The notes under the pieces are model-generated. The model worked only from the letters and a program-made list of their open reading frames with translations, was not told where the DNA came from and made no database searches. From contig QWRL01000118.1 in NCBI GenBank assembly GCA_003670425.1, forward strand, positions 1 to 7,283: a stretch of 7,283 bases of DNA. Direction: 5' to 3'. The DNA is from Chloroflexota bacterium. Lineage in GTDB: Bacteria; Chloroflexota; Anaerolineae; Anaerolineales; UBA11657. The position numbers and the translations under genes are program-made. The stretch's first letter is position 1; every line of letters begins with the position of its first letter. Shown here piece by piece: positions 1 to 4,802 of the stretch.

Positions 1-63
1 CCGGGCTTGCAGCAGATTAAATTCAACCCCGCGCCGGCGCCCGATTGCGTGCGGCGGCAGTAG
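1..63 (+). CDS. Possible 3' end of an upstream gene (20 codons, then TAG)
   Basis: Frame 1 is open from the window edge to a TAG at 61-63 and reads PGLQQIKFNPAPAPDCVRRQ, which looks protein-like at its start. Frame 3 closes at once, and frame 2 stays open but reads as low-complexity Cys/Arg/His sequence. This is too short to identify a family, and chance is a real alternative. If real, the gene would run in the same direction as the MORN gene, with about 175 bases between them. Confidence 0.22.
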   Translation, partial: PGLQQIKFNPAPAPDCVRRQ

Positions 64-185
64 CCATTGCAGACATCACCATGCCAAAACAAGCTGTCAT
101 TGCCAAGCGTGCGCTGCATAAAATGCGCTGCAGCTTTGCACGCTTGCGCACAGCCGGCCGGCTGCCTGGCGGGCTGGCGCGCAGC

Positions 186-217
186 GCGCTGCGCGTGCTA
201 AAGCCAGTGCGCAGCGC
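186..217. repeat. Inverted repeat before the MORN gene
   Basis: Arms GCGCTGCGC (186-194) and GCGCAGCGC (209-217) are perfectly complementary over 9 bp, with a 14-base loop. The structure ends 21 bases before the MORN start codon, so in the mRNA it would sit in the leader close to the ribosome binding region. There is no T run, so it is not a typical intrinsic terminator of the gene to the left. Confidence 0.5.
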
Positions 218-238
218 ACGGGTTGGGGCGCGCCGCCA

Positions 239-976
239 ATGAACTACGTGGGCCAGACCAACAGCGAAGGCCAGCGCCATGGCCAGGGCACCTACATCGG
301 CCGCGATGGCAGCGAGTATGTTGGCCAATGGCACAATGACAAGCGCCATGGGCACGGAGTAGAGACGTACGGCGCGGACCAGCAGTACAGCGGCGAGTGG
401 CTGGATGGAAAGTACCACGGACAGGGAACGCGTACTTATGGCCCCGGCCTGAGCTATGTGGGCGGGTGGCAGGCGGGCGAAAAGCACGGGCAAGGCAGCG
501 AGCTGTACGCCCACGGCTTGCAGTATGTGGGCGAGTGGCAGGCTGGTTTGTATCACGGGCAGGGCAAGCGCACTTTGGACAAGGGCCTTAGCTACATTGG
601 CGAGTGGCAGGCGGGCAAGTACCACGGCAATGGAACCGAAACATACCCGCACGGATTGCGCTACAGCGGGCAGTGGCAGGCGGGGTTGTACCATGGGCAC
701 GGCATGCGCACCTATGCATACGGCCTGCACTATACCGGTGAGTGGCAGGCCGGCCAGCGCTGCGGGCAGGGCACCGAGACTTTATCGCATGGCTCCAAGT
801 TCAGTGGTGAATGGCAGCATGATCAGCGCAACGGCTTTGGCACCTACAGCTACTGGAATGGCTCGGTGTATGCGGGCATGTGGCACAACGGCAACAAGCA
901 CGGTGCGGGCACTACCACGCTGCCCGATGGCGGCTCCTACAGCGGCGAGTGGTTGGATGGCAAGCGGGTGTCTTGA
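239..976 (+). CDS. MORN-repeat protein
   Basis: This 245-residue protein is almost wholly MORN repeats. Ten full units of about 23 residues are followed by an incomplete eleventh. The lead aromatic falls at residues 3, 27, 50, 73, 96, 119, 142, 165, 188 (Phe), 211 and 234. The core pattern is Y-x-G-x-W-x-x-G-x-x-H-G-x-G, for example YVGEWQAGLYHGQG. No signal peptide, membrane segment or catalytic domain is visible. MORN arrays form elongated beta-hairpin solenoids, and in other proteins they serve in protein-protein or lipid contact and as scaffolds; here the partner is unknown. The start is the ATG directly before the first repeat; the purine-rich GGGTTGGGG at 220-228 is at best a weak Shine-Dalgarno site. 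The gene ends on TGA and faces the minus-strand RHH gene tail to tail. MORN membership is nearly certain, the cellular role is not. Confidence 0.93.
   Translation: MNYVGQTNSEGQRHGQGTYIGRDGSEYVGQWHNDKRHGHGVETYGADQQYSGEWLDGKYHGQGTRTYGPGLSYVGGWQAGEKHGQGSELYAHGLQYVGEWQAGLYHGQGKRTLDKGLSYIGEWQAGKYHGNGTETYPHGLRYSGQWQAGLYHGHGMRTYAYGLHYTGEWQAGQRCGQGTETLSHGSKFSGEWQHDQRNGFGTYSYWNGSVYAGMWHNGNKHGAGTTTLPDGGSYSGEWLDGKRVS
317..973 (+). repeat. 69-bp tandem coding repeats of the MORN gene
   Basis: From codon 27 onward the MORN units recur every 23 codons (69 bases) and stay similar at the DNA level. A block close to GGCGAGTGGCAGGC recurs near 530, 599, 668 and 737, with only a few changes. The middle units (LSYVGGWQAG, LQYVGEWQAG, LSYIGEWQAG, LRYSGQWQAG) are the most alike. 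This suggests growth of the array by in-frame duplication, and copy number could vary between strains. Confidence 0.8.
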
Positions 977-1000
977 AGGCGGCAAACTGCTGCGCTGCAT

Positions 1001-1014
1001 GCGCCCGTGGGCGC
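1001..1014. repeat. Short inverted repeat after the MORN gene
   Basis: GCGCCC (1001-1006), GT, GGGCGC (1009-1014) is a perfect 6-bp stem 24 bases after the MORN stop. The 2-base loop is too tight to form as written, so the inner pair would open. No T run follows, so a terminator role is only possible. Confidence 0.35.
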
Positions 1015-1066
1015 GGCTGTGTGGCGCACCCGTGCCGGCTTGGGCTGCGCGCGTGCCGGCTGGCTG

Positions 1067-1132
1067 CCGCAACAGCGCTGCCCGCAAGGCTGCGCTGCGC
1101 CCGGCAAGCCTGCAGCGCTAAGCGGGCTGCGG
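1067..1132. repeat. Nested inverted repeat between convergent MORN and RHH genes
   Basis: Three nested pairs of arms can stack into one branched hairpin: CCGCA (1067-1071) with TGCGG (1128-1132), GCCCGC (1080-1085) with GCGGGC (1122-1127), and AGGCT (1087-1091) with AGCCT (1107-1111). The structure lies between two genes that end facing each other, so it could act in both directions in 3'-end formation or RNA protection. No U tract is present on either strand. The arm at 1112-1127 matches the arm of the 2808-2846 repeat at 14 of 16 bases. Confidence 0.5.
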
Positions 1133-1171
1133 TTGAGCCGGCGCGCGCGCCAAGGCCCGCTGCGCGTGCGG

Positions 1172-1426
1172 CTACAGCAGGCGTGGTTTGGCGGGTTCCT
1201 TTGGATGTGCTGCTTTGGCGGGCTTGGCAGACTTGTCAGCTTTTGGCAGCTCCGCTATGTGGTTTTCCAAATACTCAATTACCGCCTGGCGCACCATGTA
1301 GCCAAAGGTGCGGTCATTTTTCTCGCCCACGGCCTTGAGCGCATCATAGTGCGCGTGGCTACACAGGAAGTGCGCGTAGCGCATGGGCCGTTTGGTCTTT
1401 GGTTCGGGAGTAGGTTTTGCTTCCAC
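1172..1426 (-). CDS. Small ribbon-helix-helix (Arc/CopG-like) DNA-binding protein
   Basis: This 84-residue basic protein has the layout of a ribbon-helix-helix domain. A short strand comes first (about residues 16-22, RYAHFLC), then helix A (about 24-36), a turn at NDR, and helix B (about 40-56) containing YMVRQAVIEYLENH. That helix resembles the closing helix of CopG/Arc-like proteins. A 14-residue Pro/Lys/Glu lead precedes the domain, and the last 20 or so residues form a Lys/Ala/Pro-rich tail, probably disordered and DNA- or protein-contacting. The start is GTG at 1426, because an in-frame TAA lies two codons upstream. A shorter start at Met15 (1382-1384) would leave the bare domain. No toxin gene sits beside it, so an orphan regulator is likelier than a toxin-antitoxin pair. 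It is convergent with the MORN gene. The target is unknown. Confidence 0.72.
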   Translation of the reverse strand: MEAKPTPEPKTKRPMRYAHFLCSHAHYDALKAVGEKNDRTFGYMVRQAVIEYLENHIAELPKADKSAKPAKAAHPKEPAKPRLL

Positions 1427-1449
1427 AATCTGTTACCGCCTTGCGCCCA

Positions 1450-1455
1450 ATAATA
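1450..1455 (-). promoter_or_regulatory. Possible -10 box of the RHH gene
   Basis: On the minus strand these bases read TATTAT, one change from TATAAT. They sit in a short A/T-rich island about 24 bases before the GTG start at 1426. No good -35 box is visible at 16-18 bases upstream. The leader would be under 20 bases and has only a poor ribosome binding site. Confidence 0.3.
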
Positions 1456-1501
1456 CACTGGCGCCCGGATAAAAATTGTGGTGCGCGGCGTTAGCTGGCC
1501 G

Positions 1502-1545
1502 GCGCGCAAGCCGCGTGCTGCACGCGCTGAACTTTGCTTGCGCGC
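1502..1545. repeat. Composite inverted repeat
   Basis: Outer arms GCGCGCAAGC (1502-1511) and GCTTGCGCGC (1536-1545) are perfectly complementary. Directly inside, CGCGTGC (1512-1518), T, GCACGCG (1520-1526) forms a second, tight stem. The outer and inner stems can stack coaxially with a 9-base bulge (1527-1535). It lies in the 282-base space between the divergent RHH gene and the small membrane peptide gene. No coding function is apparent there. Confidence 0.5.
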
Positions 1546-1596
1546 GGTTGTGGTGCTGGCGGCGGCTGTGTTTGCAGCGCGCACCCGCGGCAAGCA

Positions 1597-1614
1597 CTGC
1601 GCGCGTGCCGGCTG
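1597..1614 (+). repeat. 18-base direct repeat shared with 1045-1062
   Basis: CTGCGCGCGTGCCGGCTG occurs exactly at 1597-1614 and again at 1045-1062. Both copies are preceded by a related stretch containing GGCTGTGT and GCACCCG. A 10-base core, GCGTGCCGGC, also occurs at 1932-1941. All three copies are in gene-free DNA, which suggests decayed copies of a dispersed intergenic repeat. A GC-rich background raises the odds of chance matches for the shorter words. Confidence 0.45.
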
Positions 1615-1627
1615 CGGCCGGGGGCTT

Positions 1628-1658
1628 TGCGTGTGCGCCGCCAAGCGGCGCATGCGCA
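1628..1658. repeat. Strong stem-loop upstream of the small membrane peptide gene
   Basis: The core TGCGCCGC (1634-1641), loop CAA, GCGGCGCA (1645-1652) is a perfect 8-bp stem. It extends outward through two G-T pairs to positions 1628 and 1658, giving about 14 paired positions. It ends some 38 bases before the TAAAAT hexamer. No T run follows on either strand. It may be a transcribed structure, an insulator between the divergent genes, or part of a repeat. Confidence 0.5.
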
Positions 1659-1696
1659 GCAGTGCGCTGACGGGTGCGCTGCGCTGGTTGGCGCAG

Positions 1697-1702
1697 TAAA
1701 AT
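1697..1702 (+). promoter_or_regulatory. Putative -10 box (TAAAAT) of the small peptide gene
   Basis: TAAAAT differs from TATAAT at one position. The next candidate start codon is the ATG at 1709, seven bases after the first base beyond the hexamer, which is about where transcription would begin. The mRNA could therefore be leaderless. No convincing -35 box is seen; CTGACG at 1667-1672 is too far. The same hexamer serves in the putative pfaD promoter at 3108-3113. Confidence 0.35.
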
Positions 1703-1708
1703 ACAAGC

Positions 1709-1846
1709 ATGGCACTAGAAATTGCGGTGGTAGTGGTGGCGCTGGCGCTGGCCTTTATGGTGCTGCGCCTTTTTCGGCGCTTGCTGGTGCTGGTGCTGGC
1801 AGGGCTGGCCGTGTTGGCCGCGGTGCTTTACTTGCGCCACATGTAG
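1709..1846 (+). CDS. Small putative membrane hairpin peptide, 45 residues
   Basis: ATG at 1709 opens 45 codons ending with TAG at 1844-1846. The product is nearly all hydrophobic: one segment at about residues 5-19 (IAVVVVALALAFMVL), a basic break RLFRR at 20-24, and a second segment at about 25-42 (LLVLVLAGLAVLAAVLYL), ending RHM. This suits two short membrane helices joined by a positive turn. By the positive-inside rule the turn would face the cytoplasm. An in-frame TAA four codons upstream rules out a longer form. No Shine-Dalgarno is present and a -10-like TAAAAT lies just before the ATG. The family is not recognised. Possibilities include a membrane-complex small subunit or a type I toxin-like peptide, but a chance hydrophobic frame in GC-rich DNA is a serious alternative. 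Confidence 0.45.
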   Translation: MALEIAVVVVALALAFMVLRLFRRLLVLVLAGLAVLAAVLYLRHM

Positions 1847-1864
1847 CTGCCGCGCAGTGGCTGC

Positions 1865-1896
1865 GGCGCCGGCATTTCTCCGGCATCCCAGGCGCC
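1865..1896 (+). terminator. Weak candidate terminator hairpin
   Basis: GGCGCC at 1865-1870 and again at 1891-1896 can pair over 6 bp with a 20-base loop. The A/T-rich CTTCAATTAATTTAAA follows, the only A/T-rich patch nearby. It lies 19 bases after the small peptide stop and before the convergent flavin reductase stop at 1978. The loop is long and the tract is not a clean T run, so this is a weak call. Confidence 0.25.
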
Positions 1897-1977
1897 CTTC
1901 AATTAATTTAAACGCGGTGGGGCAGCGGGCTGCGTGCCGGCGCTGCTTTAGCGGCTGCGCTGGCGGGCTGTGTGGCG

Positions 1978-2508
1978 TTACTCTTTGGGCAGCTGCGCGC
2001 CCATGCTCCAATACTTGCCGGCGCTATACAGCAGCGGCTGCAGCGCGGGATCGTAGCGCGCCCACTGCGCTTCGCCGGTGAACACCGTATGGTCGCCCAG
2101 GGGCTGCGTCGAGATCACTTTGCATTCCGCATTCAGCGTGCAGTCCGCAATCATTTGCGCGGCAATTGTCTTGGCGGCGTAGGTGGGGAATTTTCCCAGC
2201 GCCCACTTGTCCGTGTCGTTGAGCGAGTAGGAGCCGGCAATGTGCGCCAGGCGCGCCTGCCGGTCTGTGCAAAAGCTCAACCCAAACTCGCCGCTTTCCT
2301 CAATCAGCGCGTGGGTTGCATGGTGCGGCCCGACGGAGACCACAAAGCGCAGCGGGTTGAGCGTCACAATCATGGCCCACTCGCAGGCCATCACATTCTG
2401 GCGTTCGCCGGCGCGCGTTGTCAGCAGCGCCACCATCGTGGCGGTCTGGTGCCACGCGCCGCGGCGGAAGTCGCGCTCATCAAATTGATTGCCTTCAATG
2501 CTGGGCAT
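1978..2508 (-). CDS. Flavin reductase-like FMN-binding split-barrel protein
   Basis: This 176-residue protein fits the usual size of flavin reductase-like (DIM6/NTAB-type) FMN-binding split-barrel proteins. Typical family features run in order: MVALLTTRAGERQNVMACEW at 25-44, where the family contacts flavin; a WAMIVTLNPLRFVVSVGP strand pair at 44-61; then THALIEESGEFGLSF at 65-79. After that comes a family-like segment with SLNDTDKW and a final beta region. Members bind FMN and either reduce free flavin with NAD(P)H for a partner oxygenase or act as small flavoproteins of unknown substrate; no partner is visible here. The start at 2508 is preferred over upstream in-frame starts because GGAG lies 6 bases before it and the domain begins soon after. 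The protein is probably cytoplasmic. The gene is divergent from pfaD. A link to PfaD, itself an FMN enzyme, is speculative. Confidence 0.82.
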   Translation of the reverse strand: MPSIEGNQFDERDFRRGAWHQTATMVALLTTRAGERQNVMACEWAMIVTLNPLRFVVSVGPHHATHALIEESGEFGLSFCTDRQARLAHIAGSYSLNDTDKWALGKFPTYAAKTIAAQMIADCTLNAECKVISTQPLGDHTVFTGEAQWARYDPALQPLLYSAGKYWSMGAQLPKE

Positions 2509-2514
2509 AGTGTG

Positions 2515-2520
2515 CTCCGT
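2515..2520 (-). promoter_or_regulatory. Ribosome binding site of the flavin reductase-like gene
   Basis: On the minus strand this reads ACGGAG, with GGAG 6 bases before the ATG at 2508. It is the clearest Shine-Dalgarno site in the window and decides the start against the long upstream extension of the same frame. Confidence 0.65.
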
Positions 2521-2807
2521 AGAATTGGATTTGCAAGCGCTGCCAAATGGGGCAGCTTGGGCTGCCGGCCAGTGCGCAAGCAATGCTTGGCCGTGCGTTG
2601 CGGATTGTAGGCCTGATGCACAGTTCTGGCACAGGCGTGCGGCAGTTACTGGAGTGCAGCGCCGGGTGCGTTGGCGGCGCAGGTTAATTGCGGTTGCGCA
2701 CTGGCAGCGCGGGCTGCATGGCCTGCAAAAGCGGGCTTGCACTGGCGCTGCATGTATGCGCGGGTGGGTGGCAGCCGCAGCGCGGCTTGGCAGTGGGATG
2801 CGCTGCA

Positions 2808-2846
2808 GCCCGCACAGCGCTGCAGCAGCCGCAGCGCTGTGCGGGC
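2808..2846. repeat. Perfect 16-bp inverted repeat with 7-base loop
   Basis: GCCCGCACAGCGCTGC (2808-2823) is exactly complementary to GCAGCGCTGTGCGGGC (2831-2846) around the loop AGCAGCC. Sixteen GC-rich pairs without mismatch make this the strongest hairpin I found in the window. It has no T run on either side, so it is not a normal intrinsic terminator. It lies in the middle of the divergent gap, away from both start codons. The right arm is 14/16 identical to 1112-1127, pointing to a dispersed repeat (REP-like) origin. Confidence 0.8.
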
Positions 2847-2886
2847 GGGGCGTAAAGTGCGCATAAGCAGCCGGGCGCATTAAGCA

Positions 2887-2900
2887 TGCAGCGCGCTGCA
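2887..2900. repeat. 14-base perfect palindrome
   Basis: TGCAGCGCGCTGCA is self-complementary with no spacer, the form of a binding site for a dimeric regulator. It stands at the edge of the less GC-rich part of the divergent region, 50 bases before a TATTAT hexamer (2950-2955). Given the many GC palindromes nearby, an operator role is only a suggestion. Confidence 0.35.
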
Positions 2901-3024
2901 CATTACTGGTGGGTAAGAGTAGCCTGCATTCTTCAATGCTTCAATCGCCTATTATTTACGGCTGTTTGTGGGGCCGGGGCTGGTGCGATACTTCGCTGCA
3001 AGGCAAATCAGCAGGCTGCTATCA

Positions 3025-3048
3025 ATTTTGGGCGCGATTTTGGCGCCG
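3025..3048 (+). repeat. Tandem 12-base near-repeat upstream of the pfaD promoter
   Basis: ATTTTGGGCGCG (3025-3036) is followed directly by ATTTTGGCGCCG (3037-3048), 9 of 12 bases alike with ATTTTGG shared. It ends 36 bases before the putative -35 box. Spacing of just over one helical turn puts both copies on nearly the same face of DNA, as with activator sites. Confidence 0.35.
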
Positions 3049-3084
3049 ACTACCGGCGCGGCACCGCCGGCCCGCGGGCAGGCG

Positions 3085-3113
3085 TTGGTCCAATTCCCCA
3101 AGCACTGTAAAAT
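3085..3113 (+). promoter_or_regulatory. Putative sigma70-type promoter of pfaD and the synthase gene
   Basis: TTGGTC (3085-3090) and TAAAAT (3108-3113) are separated by exactly 17 bases. The -10 box matches TATAAT at 5 of 6 positions; the -35 box matches TTGACA at its first three positions only. Transcription would begin near 3120, giving a leader of about 39 bases to the ATG at 3159. No clear Shine-Dalgarno lies in that leader. Confidence 0.45.
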
Positions 3114-3158
3114 AACGGTCCGGCACGCGTGCGGTTTGCGGCGCGCCGACCATATATT

Positions 3159-4763
3159 ATGAAGACCTCTGTGATTGAGAGCGAGGCTGGCGTGCATGCG
3201 CCGGTGCAAACGGCGGAACACGCGGCCACGGCGGCGGCGGTGCAGGAGTTCCGGCAGGCCGCGCATGTGCTGCAGGATCCGGCCAGTGGCGCCATGTTTG
3301 CGGCGCTGGATGGAGCGGACCTGCCGGCGGGCTGCGTGCTGGCGGGCACATTGCCGCCGCTGTATCCGGAGTGGTTTGGCGGGCGCAGTTTTGTAGAGAC
3401 GCACGGCACGCGCTTTGCGTACGTGGTGGGGGAGATGGCGCGCGGCATCGGGTCTGTGCCGCTGGTGATTGCAGCGGCGCGCGCGGGCGTGATTGGTTTT
3501 TTTGGGGCGGGCGGTTTGTCTTTGGCGCGCGTGGATGCAGCGCTGGCGGAAATTGCGCAGGCGCTGGCGGGCGGCGAGCCGTGGGGCTGCAATCTCATTC
3601 ACTCACCCAGCGAGCCGGACACAGAGGCGGCGCTGGTGGATCTGCTTTTGCAGCGCGGCGTGCGGCGCGTGTGTGTGTCCGCATTTTTGGCGTTGCAGCC
3701 GACGGTGGTGCACTATGCATTCAGCGGCTTGCGGCGCGCTGCGGACGGCACGCTGCTGCGCCCCAACCATGTGTTCGCAAAAATCTCACGCGCAGAAGTG
3801 GCGCGCCAGTTTTTGGCGCCGGCGCCGCCGGAGATGCTGCAGGCGCTGGTGGCGGCTGGCAAGCTAACTAATGAAGAAGCCGGGCTTGCGGCGCGCTTGC
3901 CGGTGGCGGAAGACATCACGGTGGAGGCAGATTCCGGCGGGCATACAGACAACCGGCCGCTGACGGCGCTCTTCCCGCTGATCCTGCAGCTGGCGCTGGA
4001 CGAGGCGCGCCTGCATGGCTATGAGCGCGTGCCGCGCGTGGGGGCCAGCGGCGGGTTGGGCACGCCCGCTGCGCTGGCGGCTGCGTTTCAGATGGGCGCG
4101 GCCTACGTGCTCACTGGCTCCATCAATCAGGCAGCGCTGGAGGCGGGCATCTCTGATGCGGCCAAGGCGATGCTGGTGCACGCCGGGCTGGCAGATTGCA
4201 CCATGGCGCCATCGGCCGATATGTTTGAGATGGGCGTGAAGGTGCAAGTGCTGCGCAAGGGCATGTTCTTTCCGCAGCGCGCCACGCGCCTGTACGAGCT
4301 GTATCAGGCGTACAACAGCCTGGAGGATATTCCGGCTGTGGAACGGGAGAAGCTGGAGAAGGAAACATTCCGCCGCCCGCTGAGCGAAGTGTGGGATTTA
4401 TGCGCGACATTCTTCCGCGAGCGTGATCCGCGCGAGCTGGCAGCTGCTGAACGGGATGCGCATCATCGCATGGCACTGGTGTTTCGCTGGTACTTGGGGC
4501 TGTCCAGCCACTGGCCAATTGCGGGCGATGCGGAGCGCCGGCTGGATTATCAAATTTGGTGCGGGCCGGCGATGGGCAGCTTTAACCAATGGGTGGCGGG
4601 CAGCTTCTTGGAGCCGGCTGCCAACCGCAGCGTGGCGCAGATTGCATGGAACATGCTGGAGGGTGCTGCGCAGCTGACGCGCGCTGCGCAGCTGCGCACG
4701 GCCGGCGTGCCCGTGCCGGCTGCGCTGTTTGAGTTTCAGCCGCGGCCGCTCAGTCTCGGTTAA
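3159..4763 (+). CDS. pfaD: PfaD-family enoyl reductase of PUFA/polyketide synthesis
   Basis: This 534-residue protein matches the usual length of PfaD, a trans-acting FMN- and NADPH-dependent TIM-barrel reductase related to 2-nitropropane dioxygenase. It reduces the enoyl double bond during chain building by Pfa-type synthases. Visible signatures are DSGGHTDNRP (258-267), the FMN-phosphate-type loop GASGGLGTP (295-303) followed by a TGSINQAALEAG segment, and MAPSADMFEMGVKVQVL (349-365) with KGMFFPQRATRLYELY next. The C-terminal third, with its conserved Trp-rich segment around residue 445, is PfaD-specific. There is no signal peptide, so it should act in the cytoplasm beside the synthase. The ATG at 3159 is preferred over an in-frame GTG at 3129, which adds an Arg-rich non-family lead. 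No good ribosome binding site is seen for either. The synthase gene follows after 39 bases, so they are probably co-transcribed. PfaD comes first here, unlike the marine pfaABCD order. Confidence 0.93.
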   Translation: MKTSVIESEAGVHAPVQTAEHAATAAAVQEFRQAAHVLQDPASGAMFAALDGADLPAGCVLAGTLPPLYPEWFGGRSFVETHGTRFAYVVGEMARGIGSVPLVIAAARAGVIGFFGAGGLSLARVDAALAEIAQALAGGEPWGCNLIHSPSEPDTEAALVDLLLQRGVRRVCVSAFLALQPTVVHYAFSGLRRAADGTLLRPNHVFAKISRAEVARQFLAPAPPEMLQALVAAGKLTNEEAGLAARLPVAEDITVEADSGGHTDNRPLTALFPLILQLALDEARLHGYERVPRVGASGGLGTPAALAAAFQMGAAYVLTGSINQAALEAGISDAAKAMLVHAGLADCTMAPSADMFEMGVKVQVLRKGMFFPQRATRLYELYQAYNSLEDIPAVEREKLEKETFRRPLSEVWDLCATFFRERDPRELAAAERDAHHRMALVFRWYLGLSSHWPIAGDAERRLDYQIWCGPAMGSFNQWVAGSFLEPAANRSVAQIAWNMLEGAAQLTRAAQLRTAGVPVPAALFEFQPRPLSLG

Positions 4764-4802
4764 ATTATGCTGTAAACTTAGGGTTCGAGAGCCCCCGTCC
4801 GC

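Larger units (their letters stand above)
2509..3158. other. 650-base divergent intergenic region, no convincing gene
   Basis: This separates the flavin reductase-like gene (leftward) from pfaD (rightward). Open frames here read as low-complexity Ala/Arg/Cys/His sequence without domains. Left part: a perfect hairpin GGCAGC-TTGG-GCTGCC at 2551-2566 would lie in the flavin reductase leader. TACAAT on the minus strand (2604-2609) is a possible but unsupported -10 box. Middle: GCACTGGC and GCTGCATG recur as a pair at 2698-2720 and 2739-2754, and a strong inverted repeat sits at 2808-2846. Right part (2887-3113): a palindrome, a TATTAT hexamer at 2950-2955, the stem GCGCCG-ACTAC-CGGCGC at 3043-3059 and the likely pfaD promoter. 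From about 2900 to 3040 the DNA is clearly less GC-rich than its surroundings. An unannotated small RNA is possible. Confidence 0.6.

Noticed and set aside
100..124. TTGCCA and TAAAAT as a promoter of the MORN gene
   Set aside because: Both hexamers are good, but the spacer is only 13 bases, too short for a sigma70 promoter; TAAAAT alone is not enough for a call.
23..730. 235-codon minus-strand frame across the MORN gene
   Set aside because: It is the complement of the repetitive MORN reading frame; its own apparent periodicity follows from the 69-base DNA repeats.
880..1338. Several overlapping 65-150-codon frames across 880-1710 on both strands
   Set aside because: They read as Ala/Arg/Cys/Gly runs without domains and overlap the MORN or RHH genes or the palindrome-rich spacers.
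2509..2901. Upstream extension of the flavin reductase-like frame to an ATG at 2901
   Set aside because: The extra 131 residues are low-complexity Ala/Cys/Arg/His sequence with no domain, while ATG 2508 has GGAG at good spacing and the known domain begins just after it.
3129..3158. GTG start for pfaD ten codons upstream
   Set aside because: The added MRFAARRPYI does not resemble the family N-terminus, and ATG 3159 fits better; the GTG cannot be fully excluded.
4767..4775. Minimal ATG-CTG-TAA start-stop frame between pfaD and the synthase gene
   Set aside because: A two-codon frame is expected by chance in the only A/T-rich patch, and no ribosome binding site precedes it.
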